A DNA stretch of 64,000 nt, taken from contig NC_026736.1 of assembly GCF_000210295.1 (NCBI RefSeq), positions 496,001-560,000 of the forward strand, read 5' to 3'. Each line of letters begins with the position of its first letter. Positions within the stretch are counted from its first letter, which is position 1. Below, in pieces: positions 19,790 to 29,666 of the stretch. Source of the DNA: Trypanosoma brucei gambiense DAL972 (taxonomy: Eukaryota; Euglenozoa; Kinetoplastea; Trypanosomatida; Trypanosomatidae). The notes under the pieces were generated by a model that did not search any database, had not been told where the DNA came from, and worked only from the letters and a program-made list of their open reading frames with translations. The position numbers and the translations under genes were made by a program.

Positions 19790-20320
19790 GCAGCGTGATG
19801 CCGGAGGAACGTCGAGAAGAAAGAATGAGAAAAGATGCGTTTTTTGAAGTTAGAAAAGAAAGCTCACCCCAACTATTGGTTGATTTGTATTCAAAGGCCC
19901 CATGATGTCCTCATGTAATTTAGATAAGCCTTTTGTTACATGCAGCTGAATACAGTGAAGAAAGCAGCGGATGAATTCCCGGAAGGGGGCGCTCTTCTTC
20001 ATTTACACCAAGCAGATAATTTTGTTTTGTTTTGATAGAGTGGCTGCAAGGTGAAGCATACGGTGCTTACCACATAAACATGTACGATGTTCTCCATCAG
20101 GTGAAGGTATAGCCGTGTGCATATACGCAAGGTGTAATTGTGATCATTACCCTTGTATCTTCTTCACCCTTCCATTTACATCATTGTGTTTATATTTCTA
20201 TCTAATTTATTCTGCCGTTCCTTTTATTACGCCTCCTTTGGTTACGTAAGTTGGTCGCTCCTTTCAGCGTATACCTCACGGCTGCTTTTTCACTGTGTTG
20301 GTTAGGCAAAAGGAGCATTA
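19790..20320. other. intergenic region
   Basis: About 530 bases: the 3' UTR of the PACRG gene and the splice region of CSN2. Pyrimidine-rich patches lie at about 20158-20235 and 20250-20295 with several candidate AGs. Nothing else recognised. Confidence 0.5.
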
Positions 20321-21643
20321 ATGGAGGATTATTATTATTACGAAGACGACTATGGTGATGAAGAGGGTGAATCACAGGATTCAGCCCTTGGGGATGCCTA
20401 CTCGACGGCCAAATCGCTGATGGGCACAAATCCCCTTCAGTGCGTTGCCGGTCTCCTCGCTGTGGAACGCGACGATAGCAGTGGTGGCAAGTGGACATTT
20501 AAGTCTCTCAAAGCGCTGGTGAAGGTAAGTAGGCAGATGGGCGCCTACGAGGATATGCTCCGGTACTACGAAAGAGTCTGCACATTCAACCACAAAGATG
20601 TGGACAAGGGTTCATTGCAGAAGGCCATGACGAAGTTCATCGACGAATCACAGCGTGTCCCCGTGGATTACCTGTGTCGCGCACTCAGAACGACAGCGGA
20701 AGTCACGTCACGAGACCTCAAAGCATACAGTAGATTGTGGTTCAACGCAAAAGTGAAGTATGCAACTTTGCTGTTGGATGCAAACGATGTTGGGTCAGTC
20801 ATCAGTGAAATAGAACCTGTTTTGGCATGGTGCAAAGAGGAAGATCCACTTGGCTTTAAGAAGGGTAGTCAGTTGTTTTTTTGCTATGCGCTGTTGCTTC
20901 AAGCATACACAGTCGGAAGAGACTGGAAAAAAGTGCGCGACATGTTTTTTTCCACCATTTCCATAGTTAACACCATTGCTCCATCTCGAGTTGTGGGAAG
21001 TGTACTGGAGTGTGGTGGTAAGATGTACGTTTGCTACCGTGACTGGCAATCAGCTTTCCAGACGTTTTCTGCTGCCTTTAGGTACTACAATGAAGGCGGT
21101 GATCCCCGAAGGATTAACTGCCTAAAGTACCTTGTGCTGACATGTTTGCTTAGTGGCTCTGATGTTGATCTATTTGCCGCACCAGAGACGAGAGCGTATG
21201 AGGAAGTTGCTGAAATAGTACCCTTCTCAGGACTTGTGAAGGCTTACAGGAGGAATGACGTTCAACGATTCCTTAGTACTGCGGATCTAGTGCGTCAGTG
21301 CTTCACGGCAGAACCTGCTGTGCTTGTGTGTCTTGACCTGCTGCTTGATAACCTTAGACTGCGGGCCCTTGTTGCTTTCGCAGCTCCGTATGAACGGTTG
21401 TCCATGCAGCGGCTTCAGAGTGTGTTGCTTGTCGACAAGGATGAGGTGGATCGCCTATGCCTAAGAGCAGTGAGTGAGGGAGTGCTTCGTGCCAAACTTG
21501 ACAACGAGAATGGTGTTGTTATTATGAACAGGGAGTCTGAAGTCGGGCCTGAGACGGAGAGGCTGCTAGCATTTGACCGGTGGGTCAACGCCCTCCATGA
21601 ATTTAACAAAAGGTCATACAAGGACATAGAACGTAACCTTTGA
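20321..21643 (+). CDS. CSN2: COP9 signalosome subunit 2-like PCI protein
   Basis: A 440-residue protein starting with an acidic Tyr-rich segment (MEDYYYYEDDYGDEEGE), characteristic of CSN2 and close to the acidic start of Rpn6. Helical repeats follow (about 40-260), containing FKSLKALVKVSRQMGAYEDMLRYYERV and WFNAKVKYATLLLD, then a PCI domain (about 270-420) with SMQRLQSVLLVDKDEVDRLCLRAV. CSN2 binds cullin-RBX1 in the COP9 signalosome, which removes Nedd8 from cullins. Rpn6 of the proteasome lid is the main alternative, but the YYYYEDDYGDEE start and RDLKAYSRLWFNAKVKYATLLLD pattern favour CSN2. The final helix (FNKRSYKDIERNL) is present. No other signalosome subunit is in the window. Confidence 0.78.
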   Translation: MEDYYYYEDDYGDEEGESQDSALGDAYSTAKSLMGTNPLQCVAGLLAVERDDSSGGKWTFKSLKALVKVSRQMGAYEDMLRYYERVCTFNHKDVDKGSLQKAMTKFIDESQRVPVDYLCRALRTTAEVTSRDLKAYSRLWFNAKVKYATLLLDANDVGSVISEIEPVLAWCKEEDPLGFKKGSQLFFCYALLLQAYTVGRDWKKVRDMFFSTISIVNTIAPSRVVGSVLECGGKMYVCYRDWQSAFQTFSAAFRYYNEGGDPRRINCLKYLVLTCLLSGSDVDLFAAPETRAYEEVAEIVPFSGLVKAYRRNDVQRFLSTADLVRQCFTAEPAVLVCLDLLLDNLRLRALVAFAAPYERLSMQRLQSVLLVDKDEVDRLCLRAVSEGVLRAKLDNENGVVIMNRESEVGPETERLLAFDRWVNALHEFNKRSYKDIERNL

Positions 21644-23087
21644 CCTGATTTACCTTTGTTTTTGTATCGTACTGTTTTGCCTTTAGGCAAAGAGTGTTGT
21701 GTGAGACGTGCATCAAAGGTGTTCGACGTTCACTGGGGGTTCGAATGGGAGCAGCGCACAACATTGGGGAGTGTTTCCTATAATATTATTTACCCGTTGC
21801 GCGTTTCTTCTCAACTTCCCATTTTTTCTAGCTCTCTCCTCATTCCTTTCCCGGTGCGAAGGACTTTCGTTTCTAGTTGGCGGCCCCTTTTTAGTACACG
21901 GTGTAATTAGAGACTGTAGACGTTGTGCGGTCGGCTTTTTCGTCAATTAGATTCCACTATGTGGAGTTAGCCATTTGTCGGTCGATATATAAACCTGCAC
22001 GTGGAAATGTAACGCTTTCTTTACTTTTGTGTGTTGCCGTTACTGGTAAACACATTATTCAAAACTTTATTTGTCCAGACGGTAATAGAGGAATGGGTGA
22101 CAACCCACCCATCAGACTTGAGGAATCAATGACGTGTTGTTGTTGCATCCCATTTGTGCTGTGTAAATGGACCGTAACATCTCTTTTGCCTAGCTACTTG
22201 AGCAGTCATAACCTCTTGTTGTGAGCAGAAACACTTGCGGGTAACACCGATCCGCCTCACACTGTGGCGTGCAATTATTAGTCACCGTCTCATCTCCGCC
22301 TTCTTTCTGGAGGAGCAGCAGCAGAGAGAGAGAAAAGCAGGAGGCGGGAATTACTAAAGTTGCTTGGGTGATTTTTAGCTTTGGTGCCACTGTAGATCCG
22401 TTGTGTTGCTGCCTTTCTTCAGTTTCCGATGACATAACGGGAAGTACACTGCTGAACTTGTGCTGGCACGACCACCGTTTTCTTTGTTATTGTTGGAGGA
22501 GGGGAATGATCATAGGCTGTACCTCAGCTTTATCCTTTGGGAGCGGAGAGGGATAACAATATCTACCTTATCAGGGAGAATTGGTACCTGTGATTTTGTG
22601 GACTGTCACCGACTCTGCAGTCAAGTGTTCTTACTACTCTACTCGTGACAAATATCATGCTGGCAATGGCACTAGGCCCTTATGGTCGCTGCGAGCCCGT
22701 GTGAGTAGGTTCGTTTGTATAAGTGCCTGAACGAACGTTGTTCGTTTGACTAAACAAATGTGTGGTGGTGGGTTTTCGATGCGTTTGTTAACAACGTGTC
22801 GTACACGAACAGCGACTGTTCAGTTGTTGTTGTTTTTGAGTGCTACAGACCCCCAGATTTTTGCTGTGGAGAGTCTCCTGGCAAGGTTTCTCACGCAGAG
22901 GAGGTCGGTCCCTGCTCCTCCCCATTTTTTTTTCCTCCTTTTCGCAGCTGATTGAACAAAGCACCGCTGTATTACGGCATTTTAGTGGGTAGCAAGTAGC
23001 CCCTATCCTTGCCCAACAATTTTAAAGTTTCATAGTGTTCTGGAAGAAAAAAAACATAGAAGGTGTTGGCACCAATAGCTATACAGA
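21644..23087. other. 1.4-kb gap between CSN2 and the kinetochore-protein gene
   Basis: Unusually long for this part of the unit. Open frames of 60-99 codons occur in all plus frames but overlap, are Phe/Cys/Ser-rich and look like translated T-rich UTR. No tRNA-like or snoRNA-like fold is evident. The right end holds a good splice acceptor (see 22911-22947). Confidence 0.5.
22911..22947 (+). promoter_or_regulatory. polypyrimidine tract and splice acceptor for the KKT17/18-like gene
   Basis: A 35-base C/T tract including a T10 run ends with AG at 22946-22947. The ATG follows at 23088, so the predicted 5' UTR is about 140 bases, although later AGs could also be used. Confidence 0.6.
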
Positions 23088-24944
23088 ATGAAGTCTCGAC
23101 AACCGACGAAGAATTGCATCAACATGCACGACATTGTTGCCCAGCCACTTGACGCGGTGGTGGGTGCCATCAACGCTACTTTACGGCGGCCAGAGGAACT
23201 TGACGATGCCGAGGTCCGCAGTATTTTCGAGGAAACTTCGTTTATTTTGCTACGGGCTGAAGAGGCGGTGATGGCCTCTGAGGAAGCTGCATTTCGTGCT
23301 CTCTTCACGCTTCTCAACAAGGGGTTTGCTCATAGCGCCGAGTCATTTGGCAAGGGCGTGGAGGTGTTTAGTTCTCAAGTCATGCTGCTGGAAGTGTTGG
23401 AAAGCATTTTTCATCGTGCCGTCAAGCTCCAAGTCTTCCCGCTGCAGGGCGAAGCCGTTGCAGCGCTGCTTTACACCGTTGGAAACTTGTGTGATGGTGA
23501 TGGCACTAAAGATTCCTGTGGTCGCCTCTTTATTGGCGGGCTGGCAAACATCCTTGTCCACATGTACAGCCAGGATGTTGAAGAAGCACACCAGCACTTT
23601 GTCACGCAACGCGCTGCTGTAGGTGCGATGATTAAATTGATGAAGAGGTCCCCACGAAATAGGAAACTCATCACTTCGTGGGACTTTTTGGCGAATTGCT
23701 GTGCTTTGAGCGTCGACCCCTTCTTCCAATTGCAGTGTATTGAGTTGTTGTATCGTGTTTCCCGCTCTAACAAATCGATATTTAAGCAAATGAAGAGTCG
23801 CCTTTCGACTGAGGCTATAGAGAAACTCGCCTCCTTGACAAACAGTACAACATTGATATCTGATATGATGGGCGTGCTTGCGGTCATAAACCGTGACCGA
23901 GAGAGTCTTCTGGTGTTTCCTTTGGGAGCTTGTGAAGTGGCTGGTGCAGACTTAAACGGCTCGATGACGTGCTACTTCGCACCGCACTATTTTGTGCTTA
24001 TATCCTCCGATGCCGTTACGGAGAGTACCATTCCTTATTCATCCATTCGGTCCGCAAAGTTTGTGGAACCCAGCGGTGTCGCTATCCGTGTTCACGAATT
24101 TCCTGCAAGTTTGGTGGCGGGGTTATCTAGAAAAACTCCAAAAGGCGATACACTAACGCTCCGTGTGAGCAGGGAACAACTCCAGCGATTTAAGAGCTCG
24201 TCGATTCATTCATGGATTACCGCTGCTATGAAAACTAGAGAAGGTGCACACCAGACCCCCGTTGGTGCACCCGGGGCCGGCAACAATGAACGCCGGAGCT
24301 CTGGTGTGACTCCAGTGGCATCGGACCGTCCCCAGGACGGCAGCGGTCGTAAGAGATATCGAGAAGAATCCGTACAATCAGCAGGAAGCGGTAAGCCTGG
24401 CACAACTTCCGACTTGAAAAATGTTGGGTCTTCGGAGGGACCAACAAGCGGTATCATGAAACATTCGACTGAAGCGGTGAAGTTGATGAGCGAGGTATTC
24501 CCCCAGAAGGTAACTTCAATTATGTCTGAATCGATAAATAAGATCCAGGAAGCAGTCGACGGTGCACGTGTAACGACCGATGGATACCGCAGTCACGTCA
24601 AGTCGGCTGTCGAGGGGGCCATTCAACTCGTAGAGGATTCCCTTATGGCATCGCATTCAAAGGCTGCGGCAGCGGTGGAGAAACTAAACCACGAGCTGCA
24701 GGAACGAAAAGCAACCGATACCGCCTTTCATCAGCGGATCGCGTGCATAGAGATTGCCGCGCAGCAGGCCTTGGAGGAAAGTAGAGAGAGTGAGGTGAGG
24801 TCGCTCGATTCGATAAAAAAGGAATTCGAGCAGCATGCAGCGAAGTATGCGGCAGCACTCGATGATGAACTTATACGACTGTCGAGCCCGGTGAGTACCC
24901 TTTTTAACATTTTTAATTCCGAGGGTAACCAAAGCATTTGTTAG
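23088..24944 (+). CDS. KKT18: SYCP2-like kinetoplastid kinetochore protein (KKT17/KKT18 type)
   Basis: 618 residues in three parts: an armadillo-like helical N-terminus (about 10-265; ALFTLLNKGFAHSAESF, AVAALLYTVGNLCDGDG, FQLQCIELLYRVSRSNK), a PH/Spt16M-like beta domain (about 270-400; LVFPLGACEVAG, YSSIRSAKFVEPSGVAIRV, LTLRVSREQLQRFK), then a disordered linker and a C-terminal coiled coil (about 455-600). This ARM plus Spt16M-like plus coiled-coil layout is that of SYCP2, and published work placed KKT17 and KKT18 of the unconventional kinetoplastid kinetochore in this group with KKT16. KKT18 is chosen because I remember its T. brucei gene as lying close to PACRG-A on chromosome 3; KKT17 is the alternative. 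No kinase or DNA-binding motif is seen. Confidence 0.6.
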   Translation: MKSRQPTKNCINMHDIVAQPLDAVVGAINATLRRPEELDDAEVRSIFEETSFILLRAEEAVMASEEAAFRALFTLLNKGFAHSAESFGKGVEVFSSQVMLLEVLESIFHRAVKLQVFPLQGEAVAALLYTVGNLCDGDGTKDSCGRLFIGGLANILVHMYSQDVEEAHQHFVTQRAAVGAMIKLMKRSPRNRKLITSWDFLANCCALSVDPFFQLQCIELLYRVSRSNKSIFKQMKSRLSTEAIEKLASLTNSTTLISDMMGVLAVINRDRESLLVFPLGACEVAGADLNGSMTCYFAPHYFVLISSDAVTESTIPYSSIRSAKFVEPSGVAIRVHEFPASLVAGLSRKTPKGDTLTLRVSREQLQRFKSSSIHSWITAAMKTREGAHQTPVGAPGAGNNERRSSGVTPVASDRPQDGSGRKRYREESVQSAGSGKPGTTSDLKNVGSSEGPTSGIMKHSTEAVKLMSEVFPQKVTSIMSESINKIQEAVDGARVTTDGYRSHVKSAVEGAIQLVEDSLMASHSKAAAAVEKLNHELQERKATDTAFHQRIACIEIAAQQALEESRESEVRSLDSIKKEFEQHAAKYAAALDDELIRLSSPVSTLFNIFNSEGNQSIC

Positions 24945-25150
24945 ACTGCCAATTCGTATTTACTGGCATGTTTTACTCCGACTTGTCCTTCCACGCTTGT
25001 ATATAAATCACTTCTCGCGTGTATGCGGCAAACTATGGATCGTTCGTTGCCATGGCTGAGTAATGACGTAAACAGTAGTGAGCGTGCATGAAGCAATCGT
25101 TCGCATGTACATGGGTCGATACTGCAAGATAGTTGTTTGGCATGGCTCCC

Positions 25151-25200
25151 TCATCTTCGTTCCCGTGTCCCTTTCCCCTTCCCCGCGTTATATTCTGCAG
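25151..25200 (+). promoter_or_regulatory. polypyrimidine tract and splice acceptor deciding the PEX2 start
   Basis: C/T-rich sequence (25151-25185) and an AG at 25199-25200 lie inside the longer open frame that begins with a TTG at 25137. The mature mRNA should therefore start after 25200, which makes the ATG at 25251 the first start codon. Confidence 0.7.
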
Positions 25201-25250
25201 GGGAAGATATAAGAAAAAAGTTTTTTTACAAAGGCATTAATACCACAGTC

Positions 25251-26249
25251 ATGGCTTGGATAACTGATGCTGCCGTTTCGCAGTTCCCATTGGCCACGGT
25301 CCTGAAGCAGCAGGGAGCTCTTCCCACATCCAACATGTTTACCGCTCTCCCCGAAAACCGAGTGCTTCGCATCTTTCAGCTCAATGCACTGACGACACAG
25401 GAGGAGGTTGTAGAAATCCTTCGTGGTTATCTGTTAGACATATTCAACATAGGAGCTCTTCAATCATACCGTTATGTTTACCAGGACGAGTTTAGCTTTC
25501 TTCTCGACGTCATTCTCTTTTTCGGGTCGACTTGGAGGTGCGGTCAGTCCGTGGGAGATCGTATGCAGAACCTTGTTTTACGCAATGAGATCAAAGCACT
25601 GGAATCTGGGCAGAGCGACGCTGTACAGCTGGTCCATTCACTCGTGCCAAGCCGCGCTCGCCTTCTTCTGTATGGCGTACTTAATCTCTTCGTACCTTAT
25701 TTATTCCGAAAACTGCAGCGGCGGGCCTTGGAGGAAGGTTGGGAGGACGGGGGCGCAGGCGTTGTTAAGCGTAAATTGGCCAAACTACTGAAGGCTGTAT
25801 CCGTTTCGTGGATGATCATCTCCCTGCTACACACCCTGCACTTCCTTGCTACAGCGCAGTACCGCACGCCTGTGGAGAGAATGCTTTCACTTCGACTAGT
25901 ATACGGTAGCCAGGATACTCGGAGGTTTACGAACCTTATCTACTTGAACCAACACATATTTTGGCAGATATGGAGTTCTTTCATAAGTGTGCTCAATATC
26001 GGCCGATACACCTCAAGAGTAACTCGGTTTCTGCAAGCTTTCACAGCGAAGCCGGGAAATCCCTCTTTGACCGATAATGCATGTTCTGCATGCCACAATA
26101 AGCCAACACTCCCACAACGATCAAACTGCGGGCACTTGTATTGCTATTACTGCATCAAGAGTCGCCTGTTAGGTCCTGGCTCCGCAAAGTCGTTTAGATG
26201 CTTGCGTTGCGGAACGGTTGTAAGCACAACCACCCCATGGGCACAGTGA
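25251..26249 (+). CDS. PEX2: peroxin 2, RING E3 subunit for glycosome biogenesis
   Basis: 332 residues from the ATG chosen through the splice site at 25200. The C-terminal RING has all eight ligands in C3HC4 order (C278, C281, C293, H295, C298, C301, C317, C320), with CGHLYCYYCI typical of PEX2. Upstream is the Pex2/Pex12 N-terminal membrane region: hydrophobic helices at about residues 80-100 (FSFLLDVILFFGSTW), 135-160, 180-200 (VSWMIISLLHTLHFLA) and near 235. PEX2, PEX10 and PEX12 form the retro-translocation channel that monoubiquitinates PEX5 for recycling; in trypanosomes the organelle is the glycosome. PEX10 is encoded 8 kb downstream on the same strand; PEX12 is not in the window. Confidence 0.88.
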   Translation: MAWITDAAVSQFPLATVLKQQGALPTSNMFTALPENRVLRIFQLNALTTQEEVVEILRGYLLDIFNIGALQSYRYVYQDEFSFLLDVILFFGSTWRCGQSVGDRMQNLVLRNEIKALESGQSDAVQLVHSLVPSRARLLLYGVLNLFVPYLFRKLQRRALEEGWEDGGAGVVKRKLAKLLKAVSVSWMIISLLHTLHFLATAQYRTPVERMLSLRLVYGSQDTRRFTNLIYLNQHIFWQIWSSFISVLNIGRYTSRVTRFLQAFTAKPGNPSLTDNACSACHNKPTLPQRSNCGHLYCYYCIKSRLLGPGSAKSFRCLRCGTVVSTTTPWAQ

Positions 26250-26726
26250 TCTATATGCAGTGGATAAGATGATGGTTGGGCAGGACGGGGATGGAGGAGT
26301 AGTGCTAAACGGACTGAAGCAACATCAAACGCTGGAAGGGGAGGAGCGTGTAAATGTAAGTGTGTGTTCATGCGTATGAATTCTGTCATTCCAACTTCTT
26401 CCGACTCCGCGTGTGTGTTTGCTGAGGTGGTATTGCGCGTAATCCCGCAGTTCGGTGTTGAATATCCTTTTCTTTTACTTTGATCTATGCAAAGGCAGAA
26501 CCACAGGCTTCTCCGGCTTGAATGTAGTAGGCAACTTGCGAGTGCTTACTCGCTTTTTTGAATTTCTCAAATAAAGTGACCAGCCCTCTATGGTCCCTCT
26601 GCCCCTTTATTTTTCTCACCGTCCGCATCTTTGGTTATTATTAATTTTTTTTTTTGCGTTTTGTTGCCCTCCATCCTCGCTCCCGAATTACTCTTTAGAA
26701 TATCGTAGACTTTCTCCCTTCAACAT
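26250..26726. other. intergenic region with strong splice acceptor
   Basis: About 480 bases. The right part has a T11 run and a C/T tract (about 26645-26696) followed by AG at 26697-26698, 28 bases before the ATG of the PHD-like gene. Confidence 0.6.
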
Positions 26727-27248
26727 ATGGATCCGGCGGTAGGGGTCTTCTCCCCTTTCCACAGCGTCCTTGACGGGAAGAATAGCCGGATAAACCAAGC
26801 ATTGGAGCTGGCGACAAAGGTGACCGTAAAAGAGGAACCGGACACTGAGAACGGCGGTGGCAAGGCAGCGATCATCAAGACACCGAAAGAAAATGGATCA
26901 AACCCCAACGGAACGTTGTGTGGCGGCTGCGAAAAGGTTTACACAACAAAAAAAATCCCTAAAGGGGGGACTTACCTCTGCAAACAGTGTGGGGAGAGGT
27001 ACATTTCCAAATCTGCCGCCGGTCATTTCCCACCAAACACGCTGAAGTGCTGTCCTGCTAGTGTTACGGAGGGTACCGACGGGGTTGTACGTTGTTGCGC
27101 ATGCCACAGCTGGTACCATTGTGCGTGCTTGGGTATAGTTGATAAAACGCTCAAAGAGTATATCTCGTTGTCTACTACTAAGTGGTATTGCATGGAACCC
27201 GCTTGCTGTGAAAAGGTTCTGTGCGAGAAATTGAAGCGGAAACGGTAG
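26727..27248 (+). CDS. small PHD-like zinc-binding protein
   Basis: 173 residues. The N-terminal 60 are polar. Then come paired cysteines CGGC (about 67-70), CKQC (about 86-89), a CC pair, RCCAC followed by SWYHCAC (about 118-129), and a final WYCMEPACC (about 152-160). The second half matches the end of a PHD finger (C-x2-C-x-x-WYH-x-x-C...W-x-C-x2-C), and the first half could supply the other zinc site. The linker between is longer than in a standard PHD, so it may be an extended PHD or a tandem with a zinc ribbon. PHD fingers read histone H3 tails in the nucleus; whether this one does is open. The C-terminus is short and Lys-rich (KLKRKR), a possible nuclear signal. Confidence 0.75.
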   Translation: MDPAVGVFSPFHSVLDGKNSRINQALELATKVTVKEEPDTENGGGKAAIIKTPKENGSNPNGTLCGGCEKVYTTKKIPKGGTYLCKQCGERYISKSAAGHFPPNTLKCCPASVTEGTDGVVRCCACHSWYHCACLGIVDKTLKEYISLSTTKWYCMEPACCEKVLCEKLKRKR

Positions 27249-27510
27249 AAAAAGATTAACAGGGGGGGATACCGACCCGAACTGTGGTCATCCCCAGCGT
27301 TTCCAAGTCGATTTTATTCTTTTGTTGGTTGATCTATTTGTGGGGAAAGCGCTCCGAAGTTGCGTGAAGACCCGTCAACCCCCGCTGCTATCCGGTGTGG
27401 TGTGTGGTTTGTATCCTCCCTATTTTTATCAACATTCCTCTGTCTTTGCTTTATTTAGCACAAGTAACGTCAACAGAGCAAGGCGATTAGTGCACGCGTG
27501 ATCATTCGCC

Positions 27511-28938
27511 ATGATTCACTTCGTCTTACTATGCTATCTCCTTTTCCCGCACGTACACCCGCAAGCCGCACCACTTCTCGAAGCGCTGGATCATCCGCTG
27601 TACTTCAGATCCAGCATGACGACACGAAAAACAGATGTTATAAATGGCAGTGTAATGAAGAAGCTGTTGGATTGGTACGTGGTCCGTGACGCAAGTGAGT
27701 TGGGCTTTCGTGTTGCTACACTATTACAGACTGAAAACATGACACACTCAGAGCATGCAGAACCTTCCCTTGTTGCTCTTGGCCATGTAGCCACACGATG
27801 TAAACCCGTTTCAATGCCATCGTCTGCACCTGACGCTGCTTCTGTTGCATTACAGACATCACCTAGAACTATAAGGTTCTTTTATATCTGCAGCGGGTGG
27901 TCCTCCGCAACTCTTCGTGCCGTGGTTGCCCACTGGCGGGAAGGGACACTGGAGACAGTGGTGGACGAACCGGTCCTTTCGCTTGGTGCAGCGCGGGGCT
28001 GGCATTTGCCTATCAGCGTCCCAGATACGCCTCAACATTTGCTTTACGTTCTTGCGGCCGATGGGAAAACAACGGCAGTGCTGATCGAGGCCGATGAGTC
28101 TCCCACAAGTGCACAACCCACTCGCATAACGACCCTACGCTTACCTCAGAAGTCGGCCGCGGGCGACACAAGATTAGTGTCATCTTGTTACCTGCCGAGC
28201 GTTGGGCTCAGTGGTCTCGTGCACTATTCAGAGACAGATGGACACTCGCACTTTGAACTGCACCGTGTCTTTTCCTCTGCACAGTCAGCAGAATTGCTAC
28301 TGGAAACATCAACGAACATCTTTACTGAACTCAGCGTGGAAGAGCGGCTTCACTGCAGCCTCTCGTCCCGCGTCACTTTCACTGACTGTAGCCTCACCTT
28401 CTCCAATGAGGCGGTGTCTCGTGTGGACGTAACGATTACCGCCCTTGTTGAGTCTCCAGTCGGAAGCGGTGGACACACAGTCGATGAGTGGATTTTGTGT
28501 GGCAAAATAACACTTTCAGGAAACGCTGTGGTAAAAGAAAGTGGACTAAGAATTCAAGTGGCTCCTTTGCGCCGAGAGCGATTTACACCTGCGCGAACGA
28601 CTCTTGAGCACGTTGCGCGCTTGGGATCGAACGGAAGTATCACGGGCCACATGCGGCGTTGCATTTTTTACCACGCTGGCGGTGCCGCCAGAGCTGAAGG
28701 TGGCGGTGAGGAGGTCGTGAATTGTAGCAGTGCCACAACCCACTTCCGCAGCGGTCGCCGCGGTGTTTCCAAGAGCTGCGTGGCGTTGCGGGTGTGGTGG
28801 AGACAAGAAGAGACCATCAATGGATATTTGTGCAATAAATTTGGTCTCTCCACCACCGAATTAAGCTCCGTTTTCTTTGTACTATTCACATCATTATGCG
28901 GTCTCCAACTTACCGCTTATTTTTTTTGTTCAACCTAG
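27511..28938 (+). CDS. hypothetical type I membrane glycoprotein
   Basis: 475 residues. The N-terminus is a probable signal peptide (MIHFVLLCYLLFPHVHPQA) and the C-terminus a single TM helix ending the protein (about 450-472; SSVFFVLFTSLCGLQLTAYFFC), with almost no cytosolic tail. The lumenal part has N-glycosylation sequons (NGS near 45, NMT near 75, NCS and NGS later) and several Cys, and looks beta-rich. I do not recognise the family; an ER-resident subunit (for example of GPI-anchor or glycan assembly, some of which have this outline) is one possibility but no motif proves it. Codon use and uninterrupted length support a real gene. It lies between the PHD-like gene and a row of small membrane proteins. 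Confidence 0.75.
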   Translation: MIHFVLLCYLLFPHVHPQAAPLLEALDHPLYFRSSMTTRKTDVINGSVMKKLLDWYVVRDASELGFRVATLLQTENMTHSEHAEPSLVALGHVATRCKPVSMPSSAPDAASVALQTSPRTIRFFYICSGWSSATLRAVVAHWREGTLETVVDEPVLSLGAARGWHLPISVPDTPQHLLYVLAADGKTTAVLIEADESPTSAQPTRITTLRLPQKSAAGDTRLVSSCYLPSVGLSGLVHYSETDGHSHFELHRVFSSAQSAELLLETSTNIFTELSVEERLHCSLSSRVTFTDCSLTFSNEAVSRVDVTITALVESPVGSGGHTVDEWILCGKITLSGNAVVKESGLRIQVAPLRRERFTPARTTLEHVARLGSNGSITGHMRRCIFYHAGGAARAEGGGEEVVNCSSATTHFRSGRRGVSKSCVALRVWWRQEETINGYLCNKFGLSTTELSSVFFVLFTSLCGLQLTAYFFCST

Positions 28939-29261
28939 AGGCGGTTCTCTCTTAAGAGCATGAGGTCCTCGGTTTTGATCCCTTACTATATCCTAGTTTG
29001 TTTGTTGTTATTGTTCGTTTGTTTGTTTTACGTTTATCTGTTCTGTTTGCTGTCTATTTTGTATAATTTTTACTATATTGTGCCACTTTCATTTTTGTTA
29101 TCTTTCTCTCCCACGTACCTCCCCTCTCCCTACTCCCATGGAGCGGTGCACCGCATTTTGTGTGAATTTATCACATATGTTCGCTCCCACAGGTACATGT
29201 TCATCTGCGTATATTTTTCTTCCTTTTCCCTCGCCTTTGTACTTCGTGGAGCGAGTTAAGG
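28939..29261. other. intergenic, T-rich
   Basis: About 320 bases, strongly T-rich, with a CAG near 29190 and further pyrimidine stretch to 29230. Fits 3' UTR plus splice signal of the next gene. Confidence 0.5.
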
Positions 29262-29666
29262 ATGAACAACAAGGCACCGGGCACGCCGCCCCGTCCGGAA
29301 GGGTATGAAACGGCGGGAGGTGCTGCAACAAATGAAAATTTTTTCCACCCCAAACGTAAGATGACGAAAAGCATTCAGCGAGCGGGGTTCCGCTCTGCGC
29401 GGCGCCTAATGGTGTGCTTTTCGGTAGTCATCGGAACAATTGTTATAGCGCCTTCGTACTTGGGACCATTTTATGTAAACTACGTGGCCGGTAAGAACTG
29501 GTTAGAGCGGGCGAGCAAGTCCATTTGGACCCGACGTAACGAGAAGGATTACGACCTCTACATGACGCAGCGCAAGAATGGGTGGTGGGAGTATTTAGGA
29601 CTCAAACACTACAACATTGGGGGTGAAACTAATGTTGGCGAGATCCAGACATACCGAAGCAAATAA
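29262..29666 (+). CDS. small single-TM protein, possibly mitochondrial
   Basis: 134 residues. A basic stretch (KRKMTKSIQRAGFRSARRL, about 30-48) leads into one hydrophobic helix (about 49-68; MVCFSVVIGTIVIAPSYLG), followed by a soluble part rich in Trp, Tyr and Lys (WWEYLGLKHYNIGG). A 'positive then TM' layout suggests an inner-membrane or ER protein with the C-terminus on the trans side. No family recognised. The ATG at 29262 follows a T-rich, AG-containing region. Small one-TM proteins in trypanosomes are often lineage-specific subunits of respiratory or ATP synthase complexes, but this is only a context guess. Confidence 0.7.
   Translation: MNNKAPGTPPRPEGYETAGGAATNENFFHPKRKMTKSIQRAGFRSARRLMVCFSVVIGTIVIAPSYLGPFYVNYVAGKNWLERASKSIWTRRNEKDYDLYMTQRKNGWWEYLGLKHYNIGGETNVGEIQTYRSK

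Noticed and set aside
21735..21765. GGGTTCGAAT word resembling a tRNA T-loop
   Set aside because: No cloverleaf arms around it.
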